Origin: Fratercula arctica | Lineage: Eukaryota; Chordata; Aves; Charadriiformes; Alcidae | DNA length: 64,000 nt | Assembly: GCA_947846985.1 (NCBI GenBank) | Contig: CANTUZ010000003.1 | Location: forward strand, 92,780,674-92,844,673 | Direction of reading: 5' to 3' | Part shown: positions 1 to 14,300 of the stretch, piece after piece | How the letters are laid out: each line of letters opens with the position of its first letter | Numbering within the stretch: position 1 is the first letter of the stretch | Program-made: the position numbers and the translations under genes | The notes under the pieces: model-generated | Database searches by the model: none | The model's input: only the letters and a program-made list of their open reading frames with translations | What the model was told of the DNA's origin: nothing

Positions 1-820
1 TCAGGCAGTTGTGGAGAGCGATAAGGTCTCCCCTCAGCCTCCTTTTCTCCAGGCTGAACAATCCCAGCTCCCTCAGCCGCTCCTCGTAAGGCTTGTTCTC
101 CAGACCCCTCACCAGTTTCGTTACCCTTTTCTGAACATGCTCCAGCACCTCAATGTCTTTCTTGTGGTGAGGGGCCCAAAACTGAACACAGTTTTCAAGA
201 TGTGGCCTCACCAGTGCCAAGTACAGGGGGACAATCACTTCCCTAGTCCTGCTGGCCATGCTATTTCTGATACAAGCCAGGATACTGTTGGCCTCCTTGA
301 CCACCTCATTTTCAGCCAGCTGTCAACCAACACCCCCAGTTTATTTTCTGACAGGCAGCTCTCCAGCCCCTCTTCCCCAAGCCTGTAGCACTGCATGGGG
401 TTGGTGTGACCCAAGTGCACTTGGCCTTGTTGAACCTCATACCATTGGCCTTGGTCCATCGATCCAGCCTGTCCAGATCCCTCTGTAGAACCTTCTTACC
501 CTCAAGCAGATCAACACTCCCACCCAACTTGGTGTCATCTGCAAACTTACTGAGGGTGCACTCGATCCCCTTGTCCTGGACATTGATAAAGATATTAAAC
601 AGAACCAGCCCCAATAGTGAGCCCTAAGGAACACCACTTGTGACTGGCCACCAACTGTATTTAACTCCATTTACCACAACTCTTCAGGATGAGACATCCA
701 GCCAGTTTTTAACCCAGTGAAGTGTATGCCCATCCAAACCATGAGCAGCCAGTTTCTCCAGGAGAATGCTGTGTGAAATGGTGTCAAAAGCTTTACTAAA
801 TTCTAGGTAGACAAATAATT
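1..820 (-). mobile_element. CR1 LINE fragment, decayed reverse transcriptase, 3' end off the window
   Basis: The plus strand reads as the reverse complement of an avian chicken-repeat-1 non-LTR retrotransposon. Minus-strand translations show the reverse-transcriptase landmarks FSKAFDTISHSILLEKL (near 800-730), LVLFNIFIN and KFADDTKL (catalytic A-D-D, near 560-530). An in-frame TAG replaces the Gln of the SGVPQGS motif, and reading frames change along the copy, so it is dead. It is 5'-truncated near 820, as is usual for CR1, and continues past position 1. Confidence 0.93.
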
Positions 821-2253
821 TTGAAGCATGGGAAAGCTCAGGGCCATACTGAACTGCAAGTACATTACATTTGAGCTGAGAGCAGTGCAAAAAGAAAAAA
901 AATTAAAAAAATCTTCGGCATCAAGATCTGCATCAGCTTTAATGAGCATGCAAATTTAAATGACAAGTTACATGAGAATTCTGCAAGCATGTGGAATACG
1001 TACCTGTACATGCACTTTTCCAGTCCCAGCTAGTCATTATACAACCATAAAAGAGATTGCTCTTATTCTAGATATTAGCACTGATGCCCTATTAGCTCTC
1101 TGCTGTTACAGAGACTACACCTTATTAGTGAGTAGCCAGATCTGTTCCTTGGTCCTTAGGACCTGTGACATGGCACAGCTTCAGCCTCCTGGGCCTTTTC
1201 CTTCCCAAAAGAGGGTGGTCGCATTCATACCATCTCCTAGAAAACATTCCAGGCCCACATTATGCCCCAAACTGGAACGTGGCATTGTCTCAGAGAGTGC
1301 TATTTGGCATGGGCCAAAATAACGTCAGAGAGTGCATTAACAATTGCACAACACCAGATAACTGCAAGATTAATGCTCTGGCACTGTTTAATTTACTAGG
1401 ATATACGTGGATCTGCACAAGCAGCAAACTCACTGCTATTTCACTGAGCAAGAAGGAAGGATTTGCATGAGCAAAGACACCAGGAATATTTCCTTCCCTT
1501 TCATACTGCAAAGTGGGGTTCTGCACAGATTAGGCACCTTGGGCCAATTTGCTGCTGAAGTTACAGAAATTGTCTCTTCTTTCAAGACAAAAGTGCAATG
1601 TGGAGACGTGCTAACAAACCAAAATGGTTTGCTCCTCACGCTTGTCCCCGAAACACCAAGCTCAGGGGGAGATAATGAGTTCTGTGCTACCCTAGCTGAA
1701 CCACTTCTGGAATATAAACTAGGTTATTTTAAACCAGCTCAAACAGTGCTGACTACACTCCTGTCACAATTTTATTAAATAAAGAGGTCAGATTAGACAT
1801 ATCCTAAGTGAACAAGAAATGCTTCAGCAGCAGCACTGCATCACCTGTAGAAGAGTTACGAAGTTTATTCAGAGTCATGAAGCACACGCTTCTCTATCTA
1901 AACGGAAACCACGAATGCATTTTGTCACCCCATCCTTTATAGACTATGTTGAGTGTCTGGGTTAGTATTCTCCTTCTGAAAAAATACAAGAGGATCCTTT
2001 ATGTTAACGGGATCCAAAGGAACCTCATAAGACCTTTAAAGGTAACATCTCAGTAACGTTAACTATTAAAACAACACGATACCAGGGATTCTTGACTGGA
2101 TGGTTAATACTGAGCACTGTAGCTCTAGCTGTTTTTCAGATGTTGCCTAGCCTTACACAAAGAAGGATGCATTTTCATTTCTTTTGTAACTTCTGATAAA
2201 CTAAGATACATCCTTTTATAATGAACATATCCATTCAGTACAAAATTGCTTAC
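821..2253. other. COL19A1 intron, unannotated part
   Basis: Intron downstream of w28 between the exon and the CR1 copy. No Gly-X-Y exon on the minus strand and no recognisable repeat. The plus-strand open frames here (for example 960-1322) resemble no protein I know. Confidence 0.6.
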
Positions 2254-2316
2254 TGGTTTTCCTTGTGGCCCTTCTGGCCCGGGGAAGCCTATATCTCCTA
2301 TAGGTCCTCTTTCACC
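2254..2316 (-). CDS. COL19A1: COL19A1 exon w28 (COL2), last exon in the window
   Basis: 63 bp, 21 codons, seven perfect triplets starting GERGPIGDIGFPGPEGPQ. Almost identical to the mammalian GERGPVGDIGFPGPEGP segment. Donor is gtaag, acceptor is cttag. The next exon of the gene is not visible in 1-2253. Confidence 0.95.
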
Positions 2317-5300
2317 CTAAGAAAGAAGAAAACACGTGTAAATCCGCATGTAAAATCTTGCATTCGGTGTTTCAAATATTTGTGTATTATCTTAGGAGTC
2401 CAGAATTCAAATCTATACTTACAGGCTCCCCTGGCATCCCTGGGGACCCAGGAGATCCCGGTTTTCCCTGCAAAAAGAGAACATTACAAATTCAAATTAC
2501 TAGGAAGCAAAACATAATTTCTCTTAGGTCAAAAAAAAGAGAGGATATATATTTGAGTGAAATATTCACGTTACAGTTCAATTAATGCTTTAAGCGAGGA
2601 AAAATAAATATTTTAGCAGATTTTTTTAATATTTGTGCCGTGTTAACCCGGTTCTTGTGTACAACATCACTCAATCACTTGGTCTTCTTTACCCTTCCTG
2701 AATACTGGGATAATGTTTTCATGAAATTTTCTTTTACAACATTATGATTTCCTTCTTGAGAAGCCCGTCAGATCAAAATTTATCACTGTATATGTGAAAT
2801 TAAAATTTTTTTTTTCCCTCAGGTACTTCTTTGTTCTGATTATTTTAGAAGTGGGTTTATTACTGACTTAACGTATTTTGCAAATTTTCTTCATGCTCTT
2901 TTTTGGCCACTTTTATTCTCATTTTATGATCAGCCTGCCAGAATTCACAATCCTTTCTCATCTCATCATTTAGATGGTGATTTTAAATGTCTTTATTTTT
3001 TAAAATGATGCCTTGCTTTTAACGACCTATCTGGTTCAGCCCCAGACAAGAATCTATTACCCTGAATCTATGTTTCCCTGAAATCTCCACAGACCAGATC
3101 CTCAGCTGACTTGTACAAGTGAAGGATCAAACACATCAACACCAGTGACCACTTCAGGACCAACAGGACTGAAGATTTGTGCTGAGGAAATAGGCACTGG
3201 TTGCAATTCTTGCAGAATCTCAGTCCAAACTTCCCTGATAATTCCACTCCGCAAAAAGCCAAAGCTAAAATGAGAGGTTTATATTCCCAAATGGGAAAAA
3301 GGGTCCACTATTCAGTCTAGTGAATCACAGAATCACTAGGGAATAATGCCAGGCACGGAGGACAAATTCTCTTCCAGCACGATATGTGGATATATTTCAA
3401 AAACTCTTCCTAGACTACTAAAAATATTCTCTCTCATACCTCTATTAATTTGTTAATTAAAACTGCTCAGCATAAAATGTTAAAGCAAATAATTTATTTC
3501 AGTGGATTTTATTAGAATGAAATGTAATCAACAGAATGCAACTCCATCAGTGATGAAGGGAACCCATGAAATACTTCATATCCAGCTAGAACAGACAGCA
3601 AAAAGAACAAGACTTGGAACTTATCCTATGGGAAATTCACATGGAATGGACAATTGTGATCATCCTAACCAGCCACTGCATTATTGATTCACAGCGTGAA
3701 ATGTATTTCAGAGCAACAAACTTTGAAACTCCTACATGGGTTTTAAAAGTCTGAGAAATACTTCTCTTTTCCCCTTAGAAGTGCAATTTTACCTTGTTTT
3801 AGGAGAACTTAACTAAATTAAGCTATTTAAGCCGATGTTCTCTCCTGGAACTCACAATAAATAGACTAAATCACTGGCTAATGGAAATGGGACTGCATAG
3901 ACATAAACTTCTCTTTATTTCATGAAGCACGTATTTATAATTTAAAAACAGCTCCTGAATGGATTGGTAGCTGCCCAAATTTAATAATAAATGTATTTGC
4001 ATATAAATAACGCCATATTGCTTCCTGAAATATGGATAAACTTTTTCATTAAACTGTGAATGCAAGCTAAAGAAAAGTTGTCTTCATTTCCTTTAAGAAC
4101 ACAAATGAATAATTATAATTTCAATTTATCATTAGTTACATTTACTTTCACCTACAACAAAGTTTCTGGATGACTTTCAGAAACTTCTCTGAATACCATA
4201 TGTAAATAGCTGACATAGCATTCCCCTAAAGCAAAGGTTTGATCGACTTGATCTGCAGACCCTCGTGGATTGCCATAACTAAAGTTGATGCTTTTTCTTT
4301 GTGATAGCAAGATGCTCAGACACTTGTGCATGCCCAGGAACACAGAAAATGTCTTTATCTATATTAAACTGAGGCAATGAGAAGAATCTCATATGCTTTC
4401 TTAACTAAGCACATGCAGCTTCAAATTCCAGCTTTGTCATGTATTCACACCATTCCCTCCTGTCATTTTAATAATAATATGAACCCTCAGTGGTATTAAA
4501 ACTCTAATCTCTTTAGGAAAAACACATCATTTTCATACCTGCCTATAAAGCATTAGCCAAACGCTGGCATTCCACAAACAGTGACTGAGATTACAGCTCA
4601 GCACCTTGCTTGACGTGTTTTTGCAGCTTCTAACAAACTGAGTTTTCTTTAATGAATATACATACCGGTGTCCCTGCTACTCCTGGTATGCCAGCTGGTC
4701 CACGGTCACCCTGAAAAATAATAAATCTATACTTAAATGGTAACACTCAAACCAGAAATTTGTTTGTGGATTCCCATTAAAACCTGAGGAAGGATTATTC
4801 AGTGAACTGAAAATGAGGACAAGAGCCAGGCCCTGCTAAATGCTAATATTTAGCTCTGCCACTGACTCATTTTACAGGCTTGAGCAAGTAACTTAAATCC
4901 TTTGTTTAGGTTCTCTTGTGTAATGTCATAATTTCCATGCCATCCCTTTTACTCTGCTTGAGACCTTCCTTGAAAAGGGATGGAAAGTCCCTGACTTACG
5001 TGTAGTTTTTCAAATAGTTATCATTTGCGGTCATGACAATGATCAAAATTCACGTAGGGTAATTCACTCTCATATCAGCATCCCCATAGTTAAGATGTAT
5101 CTTTCAAAGAATTTTTCGCCTTCCTGCTACCCAGTCATCCATTTGCTGCAAGTCTGCATCCTCGATTTGCTTGTGCCATGGTCCTTTCAGGGCAAAGTTT
5201 CTCCTTTTAGCATCTATGCTTTAGGTTAAGACAATGGCTTTTGGGCTGGGGCTGTTGAGTTATGGGCACAAATTCGTCTTTCTCTCTTGAGAGGACCATA

Positions 5301-8300
5301 ACCCAAAGCAGACAGGCGGAGCTCACCAGTGGTAAAACTCTACACAGTGAGATTTGCCCTGACCCACCACTGACATGTATCGTCTGTAACACCACACTCT
5401 GCTACCATAATGTTGGTCAAAAACGTAAGAAAAAAAATCAAGCTCCTAGTTTGTAAAATCATGTAAAAAAAGCCCCGGCACAGTTAAAGCCATACCAACA
5501 GGACAATATTTTTGTGAGATGAGTTTATGTTACCTGGAGCTGTTTTGCAAAAGCTCCGCCAACACAGGTACAGCCACGTTCTGTTGTGCAGAAGAGCCCC
5601 AGGAGATGCTGTGATTTCTGGTTTCTGTTCTTATGCCTAACACTGGTTTGTCTTGTTCTCATCATTTTGTTCAGGTAGCACAATGATAATGCTGGAGGCT
5701 AAGAGAAGTCACTTAATGCAAGTTCACCCCTCAGTGAGGAACATGACGTGCACCTCAGGAACACCTGAGCACTGAGGACCTCTAGCAGGGCATATTGGCT
5801 GGAGCACTGCACTCTGTCCCTGTGGTTATTCTGGACCCAGAACTTGTGTCGTGGTGGTTTCCCTATATGCGCTATGACAGCGAAGTCAGAAATTCCTAAC
5901 ACCTCCCTTGCAACTTTTTTTCTTTTAAGGGTTATTCTGGTTCTTTCAGCACAGGTCCACAAACCACTGTGTCAACACAGCTGAGGGAAGGGACATTTTA
6001 CCCTGAGGACACAAAGTTCTTAAGAAAAATTCATGAAATAACGAAGAAATTATAGCCAACATTGTCTGTGGAAGATGGCATTCTGCTACACAGATGTACC
6101 TAATAGCTCTAAATTAAAAACCAGCATGCACTGTACTGTTGGGACTGGCAGGCAGACTCTGGGATTCTGTTCATTTATTTGCACTAGAAATGTGGAATTT
6201 TGACCAAATTTAGTTAAGGAAAGGATATTTTTACTTTGGGAAAGGGCCAAACACTCACTTGGCTTGTTTATACGATCTGCTCCATTGCTTATTCCCTTTA
6301 TTTAATTCTTGTCCCCACTTTGTCTCAGTTAGACCTGTAATATCTCCGTGTGTTTGTTCATTCTGAAATCAGACTAGTCTTTAATTGCTTGTAAATTGTA
6401 GTCTTCCAGAGCAAGAATCATCTCGTGTAATTTAAACACCTAGTATAGACACCTACCTTAGATCTTGTCACTCCCCACTCTCTGCGCAAGTAGGAGTAAT
6501 GCACAGTGATATTGAGAGAGAAACTTTTCATTTACATTGCTTTTTGACGAAAAAATAGTTTCAGGAAACTATTCTTGTATGAAGTCATTGAATAACATGC
6601 AATTCAGAAAGCTGAATAAATATTCCATTTAAAAAAACCCACCTCTTTTTTCTTCTTAAATTTAGCCAATATGGACAAAATCAATCTTTTTTCACTGAAG
6701 AAGTGAAGATTTTTTCATTTCTCTGCTTATTTTTTTTTGTACTTTGCCATATTTAGAAATGAATACCAAAATATTGCCATTTTTAGCATTTCATGACAAG
6801 TTTTTCTCTAAATTCATATCAGCCCCCACAACCAGTTAGTGAAAGGCTGAAACATGTGACCAGCTGAAGGAAAGGATCATTTCCTAGCACTGGAATGCAG
6901 ACTTAAATTACAGGAAGGAGCTGGAGAATATGATACTGTTCGGGATGTGCTATGGTGCCATAATACATGCAGTACGAAGTGCAAGAAAAGCAAAACAGAA
7001 ACAAGGGGCCTTTTTTAGAATAATGAGCAAACAGTCTGAGAAAGCAGATTTTAGCTCACTTTGGAGCAGGATGTAATACAACAGGTACTGTAGGGAATCA
7101 GTTTCTTCCTCTTTTTCTGCTCTTTTCTATATTTTTACACTCATCTGAAATAGTCTTTTTTTTTTTAGTATGGAATTCTTGCATGCACAAGGTCCAGACA
7201 AATTGGTACAAATTTCTCTTTAGCCCTGTAGCTATGCCATAAGTCTTAGAACAAGACAGACAGACTGTAAGCATAAGATAATGTCCAATAGGGAACAAGA
7301 ACTAGTGACCATACTTAGGAACATGTTAACTATATTACTATCAAGTAATATAGTTATATATAGTATATACTAAATCCAATATAGTATATAGTAGTATTTT
7401 ATCAAGTTAGGAAAACAAAATATTACAAGACCTCCTACACACAATTTTCCATCTGCGGAAAATGAAACTTTATGTTGGGTGAGTGTAAGGATTTAGATCC
7501 ACAGTAAAGCAAAAAGAGGAAATACAGATAAATATGCAAATGTTTTTCACACAGAATCATTATCTTACCAAAAAAACCAACCAAACAAGGTTTCAGAGAA
7601 CATTTAGCTGCAGATAGTTACCACTAAGACACCATGAGTTCTTTTTAAGAGTCCTACCTTTTCCCCTGGTAGTCCTTCCAGTCCTGGTAATCCCATCGGT
7701 CCTGGGTCTCCCTGATTATTTTTTTTTTTTTTAAATTAAAAAGCATTGCATACATTAGAATTTCTGTACTCTACATGAGAAATGTTGAACAGTAAGCAAC
7801 AGCAGATTATTTAACTTGGGATTGGTGAAACAGCTAACCAGTTATTAGGTGAACGGATTTTGTCATGCCCTGTTTTTGCGAATTAAGCTTTTCCCAGAGA
7901 CACTGTGTCAATATTTGGATCAATGTTTATAATTTTGATGAAGAATGCAGTCCAGAAGATTCCCCTCCATTGTTCTTGCAAGTCAAGGTCAGCTCTGAAG
8001 CACCTCCAGGTGGTAAAGCCCCGGGGTGTAAGCATACACTGTCAACCAGAGAACCAACCTCCAAGCAATTCTGTGCTCTGTTCCCTAAAGAAAGGTTACC
8101 CTGCAGCAAGAGACACAGACTAGGTCCCTGTGTAGGTCTTCAAGTTTTGAAAGAAAACCAGAAACACATTCCACTGAAGAAATCAGTTTAATGTGTAGAC
8201 TGGGGAGGGCCTTTTAATTTTTTTTTCTTTTTTCAAAGAAAATCAATAATTTACCACAGAGATTTAAACTACAGCCAAAAATCCCAGTATTTCAGCAATT

Positions 8301-11300
8301 CAAATCCACAGCCACAGAAAATTCCTGTCTGAATTTCATGAAGTCTCTGTCAGTTCTCACTTTCCACACCTAAACTCTGTTTGGGAGATGGTGCTTCCTG
8401 AGTAGGAAGTGGATGCTGGTACAGAAAGACATATTCAGCTTCTGGGCATTATGGTGAAACAAAAAATAGCAGCTTTTTGACTTTTTTTTGAAAATAGATT
8501 AATCAACTGTTTTAGGAAACTATCTCACAACTCCATGTTTTGCTGTGAGTGCTGAGGCGTTCCGTTTTGGGTTTCTTATTGTCCTTGAGGAGCACAGTTA
8601 TCACATTTGTTCATAGATCAAAGTTCAGTTTTTCACGTAGCTGGCTCTCCACTAACACTTGGTAAAGAATCAAACATGACCCTAGGCCCTGCAAAGGCTG
8701 GTTAAGTGGAAATTATGTACCTTCATGATAGATGAAGTCCTAGCCAGCTCTTAAAAATGCTGCCTTCCCGTACCATTTTTGTCTTGGCTGGGTTAACCTG
8801 TGCTAGCTGCACTAAATTCTGCTGCTATTTTTGTGTAGATACTGTGCCTGCACTGGTAGGAAAAAAGATACAATTAAATGGGACTGGCATGCTGCTTTCA
8901 TGAGTAGAGACATTTCTCAGTGGTTTCACACTCATACTGAAGAGAAAGACTCCATGATATGGACCGAAGTCAGAAGACAAGAACCCTTCAACAGGAGAAG
9001 ATACTCATCTTCTTCCAAATACTGTGGCCTGATCTGTTCAAACAAGGCCAGTCTTTAGTGACATTTAAACAGTCTATGTGTTGTGGCCTGACCTAATTTT
9101 TTACTACCAGGCATCCAAGATGTTTGTTGAACCATCTCCTTATTTATTTTGCCCAAAACTAACAATTTGAAGACAGGACAGCAGCTGGAGAGGTCAAGTG
9201 CCATTTTCTTGGTGTTGAATGAACACCTGAATGTGTTGAGGAACTCTGTAAGTATTTCTCTGAAGTAGTAAATTTGTTTCATTAGTAGCAGACATAGCTG
9301 TTCTTTGCTGGAAGGGACACGATTTTGTTTCAAAAATGATCTCTCCAATATTTTTCAGGGTTTCCTGATCTTTATCAAGTAGAAAATTCATCAACAGATC
9401 ATGGGGAATGCAGTCCGACTGGGCACAGTTTTCTTTCCTAACTAGCTCAGCTTCTACTGTTTTTATCAGCAAATTCTTCTCATCAGTTTCCATTAGCTGA
9501 CACATGGTAGTCATCCTGATTCAGTCATACTTCCTGAAGTTCCCAAGGGACACAGTTCTACCACACTGACCATGAAGTGCCTTGCAGTGACATAGCGCTG
9601 TTAACTACCATTATGCAGTTATTGACATTCCTTACACATGAAAAAGAAGTACATGAATGTATTAAAATTTTAACTGCTGTGAAAACACCTATCCATTTTT
9701 AAAACAATATCTATTTAAAATGACATTTGATACTATCATACTTTTTGGGCGAAACCCTCAATACTCAAATTTTACTATTATTTTTTAAGTATTTTCACTG
9801 ACATCCAGTCATCAAAATGCAATACCTGTTACATTTCAAATTTGCTACCTTCAAGGTCAGGAACTGTAGTGAAAAATCGCAAGCTAATGAAAAATATAGT
9901 TTCTCTGTTATAAAGTCAAGTTACATCACATGTCAAGGACTTTGGGAAAAATGTACACTCAGTCAGGATTTGGATCTACATTCTGCTGGTGGCTAGCCCT
10001 ATGCAATTGCTCAGTGTTCTTCCACTAGTTGTCCTTCCCTTCCTCATAATTTTTAAAGAAAGATCACATGAAAAGGACATAACACAATGCTTAGAGGAAA
10101 AAAAAATCAAAAAGTTAAATAGATCTGCTTTTGAATGTCAAACTGCATAGATATAGTGGCTCCCATGATCATCATCATCTTGCTCTCCAGAAGCAATGTG
10201 ATCATACTGTAACTGTCATGCCATTTCCAAAAAATCCATCAAATTCTGGTTTTTACTAGTTGGCATGATGTAGCACACTGTCCTTTCTCCCTCATCACTT
10301 TCAAATTTAATGTTGAGAACAATCTAAAAGCTCTTGAGGTATTTTCTACCTTTATTTCACATTCTCTATTCTTAGATATATCCAGGGATAGCTCAGCAGA
10401 GATGAATCCACAAACAGTTAATACTATGTTTAGTCATTCATTATATTATCACTTAGAACTGTTTACCAGAAATTGCAAAATTCACAAGCCTGGCATTTAA
10501 AAAGGCTTTTTCAGACGTACTGATTCTGCAGGAGGTAAGCTACCTGCTAAAGAGCGTTAATGGTCTCTTCCACCCTTGTGACTAGGATCATGTGTTGAGC
10601 TACTTGGGGAATTCTCTATCATGACCAAAAAATACATACATACCGCTGTGCCAGGATCTCCTTTTGGACCCTACAAAGAAATGAAGAAGTGGAAACACAT
10701 TTGAAAAAATGATGGAGCAACACAATAAGATGATTTTTTTTTTTTTTTCGTTTTACTGCATTTTGAGTATACTTTGCTAATGCAGTGCATTTAGAACCAG
10801 TCTTAAGTCCAGCCCTCTCAGATGATCAATTTAATATAAAATCTTAGTAATATTTGCTTCTTGCTTTGCGGTTCCAGAATACAGAGAAAGACAGCTCTGC
10901 AGTCTGGTGTGAGACCGTCACTACAAACAGCACAGAATGCAAGGACAAAGTCCTCACTGATGGTGACAACATTTTTATGTGGTTACCAGCAATCATCTTA
11001 GAACTTGCCTATGATGCTAACAAGAAGGAAGACCCACAGAGCAACAGTGTCCGGTTGAAAGGTGTTGCATCTGCATTCTGCAGTGTGGAAGACACCAGTC
11101 CTGTATTACTGACACTATATAATTCTTCGCTTTACACTTTTTTTTCTGCACTGTAACTACAGGCAGTGAATCAGAGACAGAACTGAGATCAGAATTCATG
11201 ACCTTCTAATTTCCGGCACCCAATTTAATCCATTACAAAACTATGCCATCACTAACTATAAATACTATAGTACACATTTTAATATTCCAATACCAATTTA

Positions 11301-14300
11301 TGTACCATTTTTGCAGCCTTTACTCACTAGGGTGAAATACCACTCTCCAAAATGGGCTAAAATGCTTGATAAACACAAAATCACATACTTTATAATTTAC
11401 TACATAGTAATCATATCCCTATTTTTTACTGTCTTTCACATATAAAATCAAATTCCATGCCACTTACCAAAACTGCATGCAACTAAGCAACCCTTCTGTT
11501 ACGATGTTAATTAACTATTAGGAATTACGTTTCTGTTAATACTTACCGGAGGTCCTGGTGGACCTGGATAACTAGGGACACTCACACCTCCCTGTAACAG
11601 CAAGTTTAAAAGATGAGTTGGGCCAAAATTAGGTGTTGATTGAAAAAAAAAACAACAAAGCATTAAAGAGAAATACCTGGAGTTTATATAAGCTGCTCAT
11701 TCCATTTCTTTCATTGTAAGGCACACCCTTTAAAATGTAAAAACCAAGTAAGTGTCATAACTACGAATCATAAAGGCAGAACTCTTGGCCTATTCAAGCT
11801 CCATACCTCAGCAAAGCTATGGTATCATTTTTGTTCTTGATTAATTTTTCAAAGATTCCAGACATTTCAGTAAGAACATAAGATACATACCAATGCAGCT
11901 TGGCACTTTTTTTTAAATTAAGAAATCAGAAACATGTAAATCACTGTGCACATTACATTTTGATGTTTATTATTATTATAATCCTCCAGAATTAATTTTG
12001 TCTTAGGTACTATTCCAGTTAATTTTGAATCCAATGAGCTCCATGGACTCTCCCTAGGTTCCCTCAGTTCCCTGATCTCAGGTACCCAACCTGTCTAAAC
12101 TACTCTAATAACATTGGACACCAAGATTAACTCATTTGACCAAGCTTCTAAAGATGGCTTTAGTGACCTGAATTTACTCAGCGGTGAATCACAAGAAAAA
12201 AAAAAAAAAGAATACAGAAACCTTTTGCAAAAAATACATTGTTATCTTCCTGCACTATTAATACGTATTAGATTGATAGTCAATTCTTCATACTACATTA
12301 CATTTTACTCACAGGTATGTTGTACCTAATATAACATTCAAAAGATAAAACAAAACGTCTCACCGGAGGCCCAGGTGGTCCAGGTTTCCCAGGAGAACCT
12401 TCACTACCCTAGTGCAGCAGGAAATTAATATAACTCATTTACTCTAACGTCCAGAACTATTCCGTACCTAAGCTATGATGACCATAACGACAATAAACAA
12501 AAGATACAGGCAATATGAGCAGGTAATATCCAGAATAAATTCTCCTGCCCAGCTCCTACTTAAGCTTTAGGCAAGTTATTAACCATTACTTTATACTAGT
12601 TTTTTATTTTGTTAGTTACTTGATGCTTTATGTGTAGTAACATCCTTGTGGCAAAATAGTATTGGTAACCTGGGCTGTGAAACACTTCAGAAAAGAAGAG
12701 TTAATACCAATTTCTAAGCAACTGGCAGATAAAAGTTAACGTTGATTTTATGCTTTGTATATTATTTTGCAAAAGCCAATCCTCAGTTGATCATTCACAG
12801 GCAAATAAAGAAAAGCTGTAGTTTCAGAAGCTCAGTTTATTTAGAAACACATTGAAAAAAAATAAAGATCTTCTTTAAGAAGAGATACAATGACAACCTT
12901 TTTGGCTTTTACTGCAAAATGTTCACCTGTGGTTACCTGTATCTGTAGCTATAGAGCAATGGCTTCTCATTCCTACCTGCGTGAGCTGTAAACAAGGAAC
13001 TAACAAAGACTTGTGTTTTGCATTCGGTTAGATAAAAAGGAAATAAGTGTGGTAAATTTTTGCTATTATGGTCTGCAAGGAGACAGCTCTCAATCAAATT
13101 TTATACTGAAATAATTTCCGAGCTTTACAAAATAGTTTCCTTTCTTAATCATGCGAGAGTCAAGGGTTTGTAGAGTACTAGTAGGGTCATATACATTGAC
13201 GTGTCAGCGCTATGCCTGGAAAACTCCAGGCTAAAGCTAAAAAAAAAAAAAACAACCCACAAAAAACATTTCAGAAAAGTGGATTCATATACAAAATGGA
13301 GAACTTGTGCCAGAAAGTATTTTGCAGCAAATTAAGTTTGCGTCTGCTGTATTTCACTGATCTAAGGTGCCCAAGAAATGAATTTGACCTCTCAGTTATA
13401 ATGGATAATATCGAGTGCCTGATAAAAGAGCACATAAAACACTGATAAAAAGCGGTGCTATAACAGTGTAAATTAAGTATAAAGGAAGCCTATATATTTT
13501 TGCAGAATAACTCATACTCAATAACTTTCAGGACTTATGAAGCACTTCTAAAGTATGCAATTACTTTTGACTAAAATAGTGGTGAAAGAATGAGAAACAG
13601 AGCAAGTAGTAACTAGTTATATGCTATTTTTTACATAATATGTCATACTTAGACAACATTCTCGGCAACTTACATACACCACAAGGACTATGCTTCAAAA
13701 TACAAGGCCAGATGTACGGCATTGTTTGGGAAAAGTACTTTGAAAATGTACATCAAGTTGTTGTTTGCACTCTATGTTAAAAACAAAATAAAACAAAACA
13801 AATAGGAGCATAATGAGACGACAAAACCTTCACAGATCTTTACCAAGACTAAAAAGAAGGAATACCTTTTCGCCTTTTGACCCTGCTGGACCGGGATGTC
13901 CAGGTCTTCCTGTGACTCCCTGCACAACACAGTATTGGTTTATATTAGTTAAGAAACAAAGAAACACAGTATTTTTGCATTGCAGCTTAGTTTTAAAAAC
14001 TTGTACTTTTTGAAGGTCATTTAAACCTAATTAGGCTTCTCCTCCAGGTCTAAATATTTCTCTCCTGTTTGATACAACAGCTGTGTCCTTCTGATAAGCC
14101 CTTTGAAGGGTAAAACTTGTGTTTGCGTTTGCATTTTCACCTTGGCAGACTAAATGCACTGACCTGAACTGGCACCTCTTGATACTGCTAAGAATCATGC
14201 TTTACTGCTAAAAAGCCAATTTACATATTCCACATTAAACTTCCTAAATGTGTTACAATTTTTGAAAGAAGGGAAGCATTAGTACTGTCAGCAACCTACG

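Noticed and set aside
11..488. Plus-strand open frames at the left edge
   Set aside because: They are antisense to the CR1 reverse-transcriptase region.
10854..11156. 100-codon plus-strand open frame
   Set aside because: No recognisable domain, and it sits wholly in a COL19A1 intron; a chance frame is the simplest explanation.
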